Assembly: GCF_005843885.1 (NCBI RefSeq)
Contig: NZ_CP040443.1
Location: 2,914,001 to 2,978,000, forward strand
Source of the DNA: Escherichia sp. E4742
GTDB lineage: Bacteria > Pseudomonadota > Gammaproteobacteria > Enterobacterales > Enterobacteriaceae
Length of the DNA: 64,000 nt
Reading direction: 5' to 3'
The position numbers were made by a program, and so were the translations under genes. This document shows positions 24,366-33,506 of this stretch, in pieces. Every line of letters starts with the position of its first letter. Position 1 is the stretch's first letter. Under the pieces are notes generated by a model. That model had not been told where the DNA came from. It searched no databases and saw nothing but the letters and a program-made list of their open reading frames with translations.

Positions 24366-24432
24366 TAGTTAATTATCGCCTGATGTGTAATTGCTGGAAA
24401 AATGGCCATCAGTGGATTGTGGATAATTCGTT

Positions 24433-24925
<493 letters not shown>

Positions 24926-25957
24926 TTAACCTTTCTTCGCCTGGCGGGTCATAATGGCGCGATACACCTTGAAGCGTCCGGTTTGCGCGATAACTTCATG
25001 GAAGCCAAATGTCTCATCCAGCACATCCGGATAAGGCAGGAAGGCGTTCGCTACAATTCGCAGCTCGCCGCCGCTGTTAAGATGACGCACCGCGCCGCGA
25101 ATCAGCGTTTGCGCCGCATCCAGGCTGGTTTGCATCCCATCGTGGAACGGCGGGTTGGAGATGATCATATCAAAACGACCTTTCACCTCGGAAAAGACGT
25201 TGCTGGCAAAGACTTCACCTTCAACACCATTGGCCGCAAGTGTTGCACGGCTGGCTTCTACCGCCGGGGCAGAGACATCGCACAGAGTGAGACGAATCTT
25301 CGGCGAGTGGCGCGCAAACGCAACTGAAAGCACACCTGCACCGCAGCCGACATCCAGCACTTTACCTTTCGTGTGCGGGGTTAACGTCGAGAGCAGCAAC
25401 TGGCTGCCGACATCCAGACCGTCGCGGCTAAACACGCCCGGCAGCGTTTTGACCGTCAGGCCATCCACGTTATATTCGCCCCAGAATTTATCCGCATCAA
25501 ACACCGGCTGCTTTTCCAGACGACCAAAATAGAGGCCGCAGCGACGGGCGCTGTCTACCTTATTCAACGGCGCATAATCGGCCAGCATCTGCTCGGCGCT
25601 GCGTACGCCGCTGCGGTTTTCACCAACGACAAAAATATCCGTCCCCAGCGGCAGCAGAGAAAGTAAATTCATCAACTGGAACTGGGCTTCTGGTTTATTC
25701 TTCGGCCAGTAGTAAATCAGCGTATCGCAATCTGCGACGTCATCCGCCGTGGCGACCAGACTAAAACGGGCGTTATCCCCCATCTGGCGGCTTAACACCT
25801 GCCAGTGGTGGAATTGCTGGGTATGAGCACGGCTGGCCGCGGTATCTAAACGCGCGGGCAGGTCATCCTGTAAGTCACCGGCAAACAGAATACGGCTTTG
25901 TTCGAAATCATCACTGTGGCGCAGCAAGACTTCACTTGCCGGGGTAAATGCAGACAT
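24926..25957 (-). CDS. rsmC: 16S rRNA m2G1207 methyltransferase
   Basis: Methylates the N2 of G1207 of 16S rRNA in the 30S subunit, using S-adenosylmethionine. It has 343 residues, as in K-12. It has duplicated methyltransferase folds: an N-terminal non-catalytic half (1-about 150) and a catalytic half with the SAM motif DVGCGAG (202-208) and the catalytic NPPF (268-271). Divergent from holD. Its 3' end directly abuts a REP array. Confidence 0.97.
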   Translation of the reverse strand: MSAFTPASEVLLRHSDDFEQSRILFAGDLQDDLPARLDTAASRAHTQQFHHWQVLSRQMGDNARFSLVATADDVADCDTLIYYWPKNKPEAQFQLMNLLSLLPLGTDIFVVGENRSGVRSAEQMLADYAPLNKVDSARRCGLYFGRLEKQPVFDADKFWGEYNVDGLTVKTLPGVFSRDGLDVGSQLLLSTLTPHTKGKVLDVGCGAGVLSVAFARHSPKIRLTLCDVSAPAVEASRATLAANGVEGEVFASNVFSEVKGRFDMIISNPPFHDGMQTSLDAAQTLIRGAVRHLNSGGELRIVANAFLPYPDVLDETFGFHEVIAQTGRFKVYRAIMTRQAKKG

Positions 25958-26059
25958 GGAATGCTCCTCAATTGATACTGGCGGCGATTATAGCCATATG
26001 TTGGCGCGGTATCGACGAATTTGCTATATTTGCGCTCCTGACAACAGGAGCGATTCGCT

Positions 26060-26473
26060 ATGACATCCCGACGAGACTGGCAGTTACAGCAGCTGGGCAT
26101 TACCCAGTGGTCGCTGCGTCGCCCTGGCGCGTTGCAGGGGGAGATTGCCATTGCGATCCCGGCACACGTCCGTCTGGTGATGGTGGCAAACGATCTTCCC
26201 GCCCTGACCGATCCACTGGTGAGCGATGTTCTGCGTGCATTAACCGTCAGCCCCGATCAAGTGCTGCAACTGACGCCAGATAGGATCGCGATGCTGCCGC
26301 AAGGCAGTCGCTGCAACAGCTGGCGGTTGGGTACTGACGAACCGCTATCACTGGAAGGCGCTCAGGTGGCATCACCGGCGCTCACCGAATTACGGGCAAA
26401 CCCAACGGCACGCGCCGCGTTATGGCAACAAATTTGCACATATGAACACGATTTCTTCCCTCGAAACGACTGA
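26060..26473 (+). CDS. holD: DNA polymerase III psi subunit
   Basis: A 137-residue clamp-loader accessory protein that bridges chi (HolC) to the gamma/tau complex and so links the loader to SSB. The N-terminal segment begins MTSRRDWQLQQLGITQW. An ACAGGAG ribosome binding site precedes the ATG. It overlaps rimI by 32 bp and heads the holD-rimI-yjjG unit. Confidence 0.97.
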   Translation: MTSRRDWQLQQLGITQWSLRRPGALQGEIAIAIPAHVRLVMVANDLPALTDPLVSDVLRALTVSPDQVLQLTPDRIAMLPQGSRCNSWRLGTDEPLSLEGAQVASPALTELRANPTARAALWQQICTYEHDFFPRND

Positions 26474-26888
26474 TTTACCAGCGGCTTTCCACATTGAACA
26501 ACGCGCCCACGCCTTTCCGTGGAGTGAAAAAACGTTTGCCAGCAATCAGGGCGAGCGTTATCTCAACTTTCAGTTAACGCAAAACGGCAAAATGGCGGCG
26601 TTTGCGATTACGCAAGTGGTGCTGGATGAAGCTACATTGTTCAATATTGCGGTCGATCCCGACTATCAGCGTCAGGGACTGGGAAGGGCGCTGCTGGAAC
26701 ATCTGATCGACGAACTGGAAAAACGCGGCGTGGCGACGCTATGGCTGGAAGTCCGCGCCTCTAACGCCGCCGCCATTGCCCTGTACGAAAGTTTAGGCTT
26801 TAACGAGGCGACGATTCGCCGCAATTACTACCCCACCACGGACGGTCGCGAAGACGCCATCATCATGGCGTTGCCAATCAGTATGTAA
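26442..26888 (+). CDS. rimI: ribosomal protein bS18 N-alpha-acetyltransferase
   Basis: GNAT-family enzyme that acetylates the N-terminal alanine of ribosomal protein S18 (bS18). It has 148 residues. The acetyl-CoA pyrophosphate loop RQGLGRALL and the catalytic region NNAAIALYESLGF-type (here NAAAIALYESLGF) are present. The start is inside holD, with a 32-bp overlap. Confidence 0.97.
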   Translation: MNTISSLETTDLPAAFHIEQRAHAFPWSEKTFASNQGERYLNFQLTQNGKMAAFAITQVVLDEATLFNIAVDPDYQRQGLGRALLEHLIDELEKRGVATLWLEVRASNAAAIALYESLGFNEATIRRNYYPTTDGREDAIIMALPISM

Positions 26889-26902
26889 GACAAGGTGGAA
26901 TA

Positions 26903-27580
26903 ATGAAGTGGGACTGGATTTTCTTTGATGCCGATGAAACGCTGTTTACTTTTGACTCGTTCACCGGCCTGCAGCGGATGTTTCTTGATTACAGCGTCAC
27001 CTTTACCGCTGAAGATTTTCAGGACTATCAGGCCGTTAACAAGCCACTGTGGGTGGATTATCAAAACGGCGCGATCACTTCATTACAGCTTCAGCACGGG
27101 CGTTTTGAGAGCTGGGCCGAACGGCTGAACGTCGAGCCGGGTAAACTCAACGATGCCTTTATTAATGCGATGGCGGAAATCTGTACACCGCTGCCGGGCG
27201 CAGTTTCTTTACTTAACGCCATTCGCGGCAATGCCAAAATCGGCATCATCACCAACGGTTTTAGCGCCTTGCAGCAAGTGCGTCTGGAACGCACGGGCCT
27301 GCGTGATTACTTCGATTTGCTGGTGATTTCCGAAGAAGTTGGTGTTGCCAAACCGAATAAGAAAATTTTCGATTATGCGCTGGAACAGGCGGGCAATCCT
27401 GACCGTTCACGCGTGCTGATGGTTGGCGACACTGCCGAGTCCGATATTCTCGGTGGCATCAACGCCGGGCTTGCGACCTGCTGGCTGAATGCACACAATC
27501 GCGAGCAACCAGAAGGTATCGCGCCCACCTGGACCGTCTCTTCGTTGCACGAACTGGAGCAGCTCCTGTGTAAACACTGA
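26903..27580 (+). CDS. yjjG: pyrimidine nucleotidase, HAD family
   Basis: HAD phosphatase that dephosphorylates dUMP, UMP and dTMP and protects against non-canonical pyrimidines. It has 225 residues. Motif I DADETLF carries the nucleophile Asp9 and Asp11; motif II is IITNGF; the motif III lysine is in AKPNKKIFDYAL; motif IV is VGDTAESDILGG. It is 14 bp downstream of rimI in the same unit, with an AAGGTGGA ribosome binding site. Confidence 0.96.
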   Translation: MKWDWIFFDADETLFTFDSFTGLQRMFLDYSVTFTAEDFQDYQAVNKPLWVDYQNGAITSLQLQHGRFESWAERLNVEPGKLNDAFINAMAEICTPLPGAVSLLNAIRGNAKIGIITNGFSALQQVRLERTGLRDYFDLLVISEEVGVAKPNKKIFDYALEQAGNPDRSRVLMVGDTAESDILGGINAGLATCWLNAHNREQPEGIAPTWTVSSLHELEQLLCKH

Positions 27581-27670
27581 TTGCCTCCCCCCCGTTGATG
27601 GGTAAAATAGCCGCAATTTTTCGTTTTCAACAAGCGCGGCGCGATGCCGCTTACTCAAGAAGAAAGAATT

Positions 27671-29260
27671 ATGACGTTGTCTCCTTATTTGCAAGAGGTG
27701 GCGAAGCGCCGCACTTTTGCCATTATTTCTCACCCGGACGCCGGTAAAACCACCATCACCGAGAAGGTGCTGCTGTTCGGACAGGCTATTCAGACCGCCG
27801 GTACAGTAAAAGGCCGTGGTTCCAACCAGCACGCTAAGTCGGACTGGATGGAGATGGAAAAGCAGCGTGGGATCTCCATTACCACATCTGTGATGCAGTT
27901 CCCTTATAAGGACTGCCTGGTTAACCTGCTCGACACCCCGGGGCACGAAGACTTCTCGGAAGATACTTATCGTACCCTGACGGCGGTGGACTGCTGCCTG
28001 ATGGTTATCGACGCCGCAAAAGGTGTTGAAGATCGTACCCGCAAGCTGATGGAAGTTACCCGTCTGCGCGACACGCCGATCCTCACCTTCATGAACAAAC
28101 TTGACCGTGATATCCGCGACCCGATGGAACTGCTCGATGAAGTTGAGAACGAGCTGAAAATCGGCTGTGCGCCGATCACCTGGCCGATTGGCTGCGGCAA
28201 GCTGTTTAAAGGTGTTTACCATCTTTATAAAGATGAAACCTATCTCTATCAGAGCGGTAAAGGTCACACCATTCAGGAAGTCCGCATTGTTAAAGGGCTG
28301 AATAACCCGGATCTCGATGCTGCTGTCGGTGAAGATCTGGCACAGCAGCTGCGTGACGAACTGGAACTGGTGAAAGGCGCGTCTAACGAGTTCGACAAAG
28401 AGCTGTTCCTTGCAGGCGAAATTACCCCGGTATTCTTCGGTACTGCGCTGGGTAACTTCGGCGTCGATCATATGCTGGATGGCCTGGTGGAGTGGGCGCC
28501 TGCGCCGATGCCGCGTCAGACCGATACCCGTACCGTAGAAGCGAGCGAAGATAAATTTACCGGCTTCGTATTTAAAATTCAGGCCAACATGGACCCGAAA
28601 CACCGTGACCGCGTGGCGTTTATGCGTGTGGTGTCCGGTAAATATGAAAAAGGCATGAAGCTGCGCCAGGTGCGCACTGCGAAAGATGTGGTGATCTCCG
28701 ACGCGCTGACCTTTATGGCGGGCGACCGTTCGCACGTTGAAGAAGCGTATCCGGGCGACATCCTTGGTCTGCACAACCACGGCACTATTCAGATCGGCGA
28801 CACCTTTACCCAGGGTGAGATGATGAAGTTCACCGGTATTCCGAACTTCGCACCAGAACTGTTCCGTCGCATCCGCCTGAAAGATCCGCTGAAGCAAAAA
28901 CAGCTGCTCAAAGGGCTGGTACAGCTTTCCGAAGAGGGCGCGGTACAGGTGTTCCGTCCGATCTCCAACAACGATCTGATCGTTGGTGCGGTTGGTGTGC
29001 TGCAGTTTGATGTGGTGGTATCGCGCCTGAAGAGCGAATACAACGTCGAAGCGGTGTATGAGTCAGTCAACGTCGCCACCGCCCGCTGGGTAGAATGCGC
29101 GGACGCGAAGAAATTCGAAGAGTTCAAGCGTAAGAACGAAAGCCAACTGGCGCTGGATGGCGGCGACAATCTCGCTTACATCGCCACCAGCATGGTCAAC
29201 CTGCGCCTGGCGCAGGAGCGTTACCCGGACGTTCAGTTCCACCAGACCCGCGAGCATTAA
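27671..29260 (+). CDS. prfC: peptide chain release factor 3
   Basis: Translational GTPase that removes RF1 and RF2 from the ribosome after peptide release. It has 529 residues, as in K-12. The GTP-binding elements are SHPDAGKTT (20-28), the switch region RGISITTS, DTPGHEDFSEDT, and the NKLD-type base-recognition loop. I use the ATG at 27671 after AAGAAAGA. An upstream in-frame ATG at 27644 would add nine residues. Confidence 0.98.
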   Translation: MTLSPYLQEVAKRRTFAIISHPDAGKTTITEKVLLFGQAIQTAGTVKGRGSNQHAKSDWMEMEKQRGISITTSVMQFPYKDCLVNLLDTPGHEDFSEDTYRTLTAVDCCLMVIDAAKGVEDRTRKLMEVTRLRDTPILTFMNKLDRDIRDPMELLDEVENELKIGCAPITWPIGCGKLFKGVYHLYKDETYLYQSGKGHTIQEVRIVKGLNNPDLDAAVGEDLAQQLRDELELVKGASNEFDKELFLAGEITPVFFGTALGNFGVDHMLDGLVEWAPAPMPRQTDTRTVEASEDKFTGFVFKIQANMDPKHRDRVAFMRVVSGKYEKGMKLRQVRTAKDVVISDALTFMAGDRSHVEEAYPGDILGLHNHGTIQIGDTFTQGEMMKFTGIPNFAPELFRRIRLKDPLKQKQLLKGLVQLSEEGAVQVFRPISNNDLIVGAVGVLQFDVVVSRLKSEYNVEAVYESVNVATARWVECADAKKFEEFKRKNESQLALDGGDNLAYIATSMVNLRLAQERYPDVQFHQTREH

Positions 29261-29661
29261 TTCTTGCCTCCAGGGCGCGGTAACCGCCGCGCCCTGTCAA
29301 TTTCCCTTCCTTATTAGCCGCTTGCGGAATGTTCTTAAAACATTCGCTTTTGCTTATGTTTGCGCGTTTTTTAGTCGATACGGCGAGCGGTTTCAAAATT
29401 GTGATCTATATTTAACAAAGTGATGACATTTGTGACGGCTTTAAATACCGATCAATACGTAGATATCAGTATTTAAAACCGTTAACTGTCATCCGATTGA
29501 TATTAATAACTGATTCAGAGGCTGTAATGGTCGTTATTCATCACTCATCGCTTTTGTGATGGCGACCATTGACTTCTGTACAGGGTGAAGTCTCTCCCTT
29601 TCAGCAATGCAACCTCGTGTTGCCAGGCTCAAATTACGAGCAAACATACAGGAATAAATCG
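29261..29661. promoter_or_regulatory. prfC-osmY intergenic region with hairpin and sigma-S promoter
   Basis: The hairpin CAGGGCGCGG (29271-29280) / CCGCGCCCTG (29287-29296) follows prfC. The TATATT at 29407-29412, inside CTATATTTAAC, is a good candidate for the osmY -10 element recognised by sigma-S. It leaves an untranslated leader of about 240 nt before the osmY ATG, unusually long for such a small gene. Confidence 0.7.
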
Positions 29662-30267
29662 ATGACTATGACAAGACTGAAGATTTCGAAAACTCTGCTG
29701 GCTGTAATGTTGACCTCTGCCGTCGCGACCGGCTCTGCCTACGCGGAAAACAACGCGCAGACTACCAATGAAAGCGCAGGGCAAAAAGTCGATAGCTCTA
29801 TGAATAAAGTCGGTAATTTCATGGATGACAGCGCCATCACCGCGAAAGTGAAGGCGGCCCTGGTGGATCATGACAACATCAAGAGCACTGATATCTCTGT
29901 CAAAACCGATCAAAAAGTTGTGACCCTGAGCGGTTTCGTTGAAAGCCAGGCCCAGGCTGAAGAGGCTGTGAAAGTGGCGAAAGGCGTTGAAGGCGTGACC
30001 TCTGTCAGCGACAAACTGCACGTTCGTGACGCTAAAGAAGGCTCTGTGAAGGGCTATGCGGGTGACACCGCCACCACCAGTGAAATCAAAGCCAAACTGC
30101 TGGCGGATGACATTGTCCCTTCCCGTCATGTGAAAGTTGAAACCACCGACGGCGTGGTTCAGCTCTCCGGTACCGTCGATTCCCAGGCACAAAGCGACCG
30201 TGCTGAAAGTATCGCCAAAGCGGTAGATGGTGTGAAAAGCGTTAAAAATGATCTGAAAACTAAGTAA
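29662..30267 (+). CDS. osmY: osmotically inducible periplasmic chaperone OsmY
   Basis: A 201-residue periplasmic protein induced by hyperosmolarity and stationary phase. The signal peptide of about 28 residues ends at GSAYAEN. Two BON domains follow (about 55-123 and 134-201), each with the pattern of a beta strand then GxVxSQAQAxxA. It assists periplasmic folding and binds phospholipid surfaces. The ATG at 29662 with GGAATAAAT upstream gives the K-12 length. Confidence 0.97.
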
Positions 30268-30393
30268 TTCGTCGTAATTCGTTCTCCCGAACTTTGTCGG
30301 GAGGCGCGATGTGCACCACACTAAAAATATCGCATTGAGTGATTTTCACGCTCATATCAAGCGGTGACATTAACTATGGTAAAGGAGACGCTT

Positions 30394-30555
30394 ATGTTTC
30401 GTTGGGGCATCATATTTCTGGTTATCGCGTTAATCGCCGCCGCACTTGGGTTTGGTGGTCTGGCCGGTACCGCTGCAGGCGCAGCTAAAATTGTCTTTGT
30501 CGTCGGGATTATTCTGTTCCTGGTGAGTTTGTTTATGGGCCGAAAACGACCCTAG
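30394..30555 (+). CDS. ytjA: small membrane protein YtjA (UPF0391)
   Basis: A 53-residue protein with two hydrophobic helices (about 2-22 and 28-47) joined by a glycine/alanine-rich turn, ending GRKRP. AAAGGAGA precedes the ATG at 30394. It lies 126 bp after osmY and ends at a strong terminator. The function is unknown; the family is common in proteobacteria and often stress-induced. Confidence 0.9.
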
Positions 30556-30583
30556 ATTTCAGACGATTAAGAAAATTTTATAC

Positions 30584-30609
30584 AAAGCCAGTCCAGCGGA
30601 CTGGCTTTT
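30584..30609 (+). terminator. intrinsic terminator after ytjA
   Basis: AAAGCCAGTCC (30584-30594) and GGACTGGCTTT (30598-30608) form a perfect 11-bp stem with a 3-nt loop, followed by TTTTG. Confidence 0.9.
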
Positions 30610-30676
30610 GCGGTTTTAGCGAATAATAAATTGCGTTACTTTGTCATTCTTTCACAACAAAAACAGGAAGGCAGAG

Positions 30677-31750
30677 GTGGGGCAGCGAATACCTGTAACG
30701 CTTGGTAATATTGCGCCGTTGTCGCTAAGGCCGTTCCAGCCTGGACGAATTGCGCTGGTGTGCGAAGGCGGCGGGCAGCGTGGAATTTTCACGGCTGGCG
30801 TGCTGGATGAGTTTATGCGCGCGCAGTTTAATCCTTTCGATCTTTATCTCGGCACATCTGCCGGGGCGCAGAACCTTTCGGCATATATCTGCAATCAGCC
30901 CGGTTACGCGCGCAAAGTCATCATGCGCTATACCACAAAACGCGAATTTTTCGATCCAGTGCGCTTTGTCCGTGGAGGAAATCTTATCGATCTCGACTGG
31001 CTGGTGGAGGCCACCGCAAGCCAGATGCCATTGCAAATGGACACCGCCGCGCGGCTGTTTGAGAGCGGTAAATCGTTTTATATGTGTGCCTGTCGTCAGG
31101 ATGACTACGCGCCGAACTACTTTTTACCGACCAAACAAAACTGGCTGGATGTGATTCGCGCTTCCAGTGCGATACCTGGTTTTTATCGTAGCGGAGTGTC
31201 GCTGGAAGGCATTAACTACCTGGATGGTGGGATCAGTGATGCGATTCCGGTTAAAGAGGCGGCAAGGCAGGGAGCAAAAACGTTGGTCGTCATCCGCACC
31301 GTGCCGTCACAAATGTACTACACGCCGCAGTGGTTCAAACGCATGGAACGCTGGCTGGGTGACAGTAGCCTGCAGCCGCTGGTCAATCTGGTGCAGCATC
31401 ATGAAACCAGCTATCGTGACATTCAGCAATTTATTGAGAAACCACCGGGGAAGCTGCGGATATTCGAAATTTATCCGCCGAAGCCATTACATAGTATCGC
31501 GCTTGGCAGTCGGATTCCGGCGCTGCGTGAAGACTATAAACTTGGGCGTTTATGCGGTCGTTATTTCCTCGCCACGGTTGGCAAGCTATTAACTGAAAAA
31601 GCGCCGCTTACCCGCCATTTGGTGCCAGTGGTGACGCCGGAATCGATAGTCATTCCGCCTGCGCCAGTCGCCAACGATACGCTGGTTGCCGAAGTGAGCG
31701 ACGCTCCGCAGGCGAACGACCCGACATTTAACAATGAGGATCTGGCTTGA
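30677..31750 (+). CDS. yjjU: patatin-like phospholipase family protein YjjU
   Basis: A predicted serine lipid acyl hydrolase. Patatin signatures are the oxyanion loop GGGQRG (31-36), the nucleophile elbow GTSAG (Ser61) and the catalytic aspartate in DGG (Asp183). I use the GTG at 30677 (357 residues, as in K-12), preceded by AGGAAGGCAGAG; the frame is open to 30641. The alanine/proline-rich C-terminus is variable. The stop overlaps the yjjV start codon. The substrate is unknown. Confidence 0.92.
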   Translation: MGQRIPVTLGNIAPLSLRPFQPGRIALVCEGGGQRGIFTAGVLDEFMRAQFNPFDLYLGTSAGAQNLSAYICNQPGYARKVIMRYTTKREFFDPVRFVRGGNLIDLDWLVEATASQMPLQMDTAARLFESGKSFYMCACRQDDYAPNYFLPTKQNWLDVIRASSAIPGFYRSGVSLEGINYLDGGISDAIPVKEAARQGAKTLVVIRTVPSQMYYTPQWFKRMERWLGDSSLQPLVNLVQHHETSYRDIQQFIEKPPGKLRIFEIYPPKPLHSIALGSRIPALREDYKLGRLCGRYFLATVGKLLTEKAPLTRHLVPVVTPESIVIPPAPVANDTLVAEVSDAPQANDPTFNNEDLA

Positions 31751-32529
31751 TTTGCCGTTTTATCGATACCCACTGCCATTTTGATTTTCCGCCGTTTTGT
31801 GGCGATGAAGAGTCCAGCCTGCAACGCGCGGCACAAGCGGGTGTAGGCAAGATCATTGTTCCGGCAACCGAGGCGGCAAATTTTACCCGTGTGTTGGCAT
31901 TAGCGGAAAATTATCAACCGCTGTATGCCGCATTGGGCTTGCATCCTGGTAGGTTGGAAAAACATAACGATGCATCGCTGGAGCGGTTACAGCAGGCGCT
32001 GGAAAGGCGTCCGGCGAAGGTGGTGGCGGTGGGGGAGGTAGGCCTGGATCTCTTTGGCGACGATCCGCAATTTGAGAGGCAGCAGTGGTTGCTCGACGAA
32101 CAACTGAAACTGGCGAAACGCTACGATCTGCCGGTGATCCTGCATTCACGGCGCACGCACGACAAACTGGCGATGCATCTTAAGCGTCACGATTTGCCGT
32201 GCACTGGCGTGGTTCACGGTTTTTCCGGCAGCTTGCAGCAGGCCGAACGGTTTGTACAGCTGGGCTACAAAATTGGCGTAGGCGGTACTATCACCTATCC
32301 ACGCGCCAGTAAAACCCGCGATGTCATCGCAAAATTACCGCTGGCATCGTTGTTGCTGGAAACCGACGCGCCGGATATGCCGCTCAACGGTTTTCAGGGG
32401 CAGCCTAACCGCCCGGAGCAGGCTGCCCGTGTGTTTGCCGTGCTTTGCGAGTTACGCCCGGAACCCGCGGATGAGATTGCCGAAGTGTTGCTTAATAACA
32501 CGTATACGTTGTTTAACGTATGTGGGTAG
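31747..32529 (+). CDS. yjjV: TatD-family metal-dependent hydrolase YjjV
   Basis: TatD-type TIM-barrel DNase/hydrolase. Metal ligands are His9 and His11 in DTHCHFD, with a glutamate in VGEVGLD and further ligands in HSR, HGFSG and ETDAP. It has 260 residues; K-12 has 259. The start codon is TTG at 31747, inside the last codons of yjjU (4-bp TTGA overlap), so the two genes are translationally coupled. Confidence 0.92.
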   Translation: MICRFIDTHCHFDFPPFCGDEESSLQRAAQAGVGKIIVPATEAANFTRVLALAENYQPLYAALGLHPGRLEKHNDASLERLQQALERRPAKVVAVGEVGLDLFGDDPQFERQQWLLDEQLKLAKRYDLPVILHSRRTHDKLAMHLKRHDLPCTGVVHGFSGSLQQAERFVQLGYKIGVGGTITYPRASKTRDVIAKLPLASLLLETDAPDMPLNGFQGQPNRPEQAARVFAVLCELRPEPADEIAEVLLNNTYTLFNVCG

Positions 32530-32537
32530 TTTGTCTT

Positions 32538-32633
32538 TCGTGCCGGATAAGGCGTTCACGCCGCATCCGGCAGTTGGTGCACAATGCCTGATGCGACGCT
32601 TGACGCGTCTTATCATGCCTACAGGCCTGTGCT
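32538..32633. repeat. REP/BIME element downstream of yjjV
   Basis: GCCGGATAAGGCGTTCACGC and the inverted CTGATGCGACGCTTGACGCG flank a short GTGCACAA spacer. It is a typical REP pair between the convergent yjjV and yjjW. Confidence 0.85.
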
Positions 32634-32642
32634 ACCGGCCTG

Positions 32643-33506
32643 TCACAAATACAGGGCCGGAAATATTAACCGGCTCACCCCGCGCACCTTTAACGCATCA
32701 GCCAACGGCTCAACGTCTTCCGGTGTGGCGCTCGGCCAGCTTTGCGCCTCGCCATACACGCCGTGGGCATGAAACGCGTTCAGGCGTACCGGAACATCGC
32801 CAAGTCCCTTGATAAACGCCGCCAGCTCATCGATGTGTTGCAAATAATCCACTTGGCCTGGGATTACTAGCAAACGCAGTTCCGCCAGCTTGCCGCGATC
32901 GGCAAGCAGACCAATGCTGCGCTTAATCTGCTGATTATCGCGTCCGGTTAGCTGTTGATGGCACGCGCTCCCCCACGCTTTGAGATCGAGCATTGCGCCG
33001 TCGCACACCGGAAGCAATTTTCCCCAGCCGGTTTCACTCAACATGCCATTACTGTCCACCAGACAGGTGAGGTGGCGCAGTTGCGGATCGTTTTTGATGG
33101 CAGTAAACAGCGCCACCACAAACGGCAGCTGGGTCGTGGCTTCACCGCCGCTCACCGTTATCCCTTCGATAAACAGCACCGCTTTGCGGATATGGCTAAG
33201 CACCTCGTCCACGCTCATGGATTGCGCCATTGGCGTGGCATGTTGCGGGCACATCTTCAGACAGGTATCACATTGCTCGCAAACCACAGCGTTCCACACC
33301 ACTTTGCCGTCAACAATCTGCAACGCCTGATGCGGACACTGTGGTACACACTCCCCGCAATCATTGCAGCGCCCCATCGTCCACGGATTGTGACAGTTTT
33401 TGCAGCGCAGATTGCAGCCCTGCAAAAACAGAGCCAGACGACTGCCTGGCCCGTCAACGCAGGAGAAGGGGATAATCTTACTGACTAAAGCGCATCTGCT
33501 GTTCAT
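32643..33506 (-). CDS. yjjW: glycyl-radical enzyme activating protein YjjW
   Basis: Radical SAM activase, 287 residues. The radical SAM cluster motif CxxxCxxC is at Cys31, Cys35, Cys38. An inserted ferredoxin-like segment gives two further [4Fe-4S] motifs (Cys47, 50, 53, 57 and Cys76, 79, 82, 86), typical of activases for non-PFL glycyl radical enzymes. It overlaps yjjI by 29 bp and should install the glycyl radical on YjjI under anoxia. Confidence 0.93.
   Translation of the reverse strand: MNSRCALVSKIIPFSCVDGPGSRLALFLQGCNLRCKNCHNPWTMGRCNDCGECVPQCPHQALQIVDGKVVWNAVVCEQCDTCLKMCPQHATPMAQSMSVDEVLSHIRKAVLFIEGITVSGGEATTQLPFVVALFTAIKNDPQLRHLTCLVDSNGMLSETGWGKLLPVCDGAMLDLKAWGSACHQQLTGRDNQQIKRSIGLLADRGKLAELRLLVIPGQVDYLQHIDELAAFIKGLGDVPVRLNAFHAHGVYGEAQSWPSATPEDVEPLADALKVRGVSRLIFPALYL

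Noticed and set aside
27407..28897. Open frame of 496 codons on the minus strand opposite prfC and the end of yjjG
   Set aside because: It is the codon-phase shadow of highly biased prfC codons. The protein has no recognisable domain and lacks a ribosome binding site, while prfC itself is certain.
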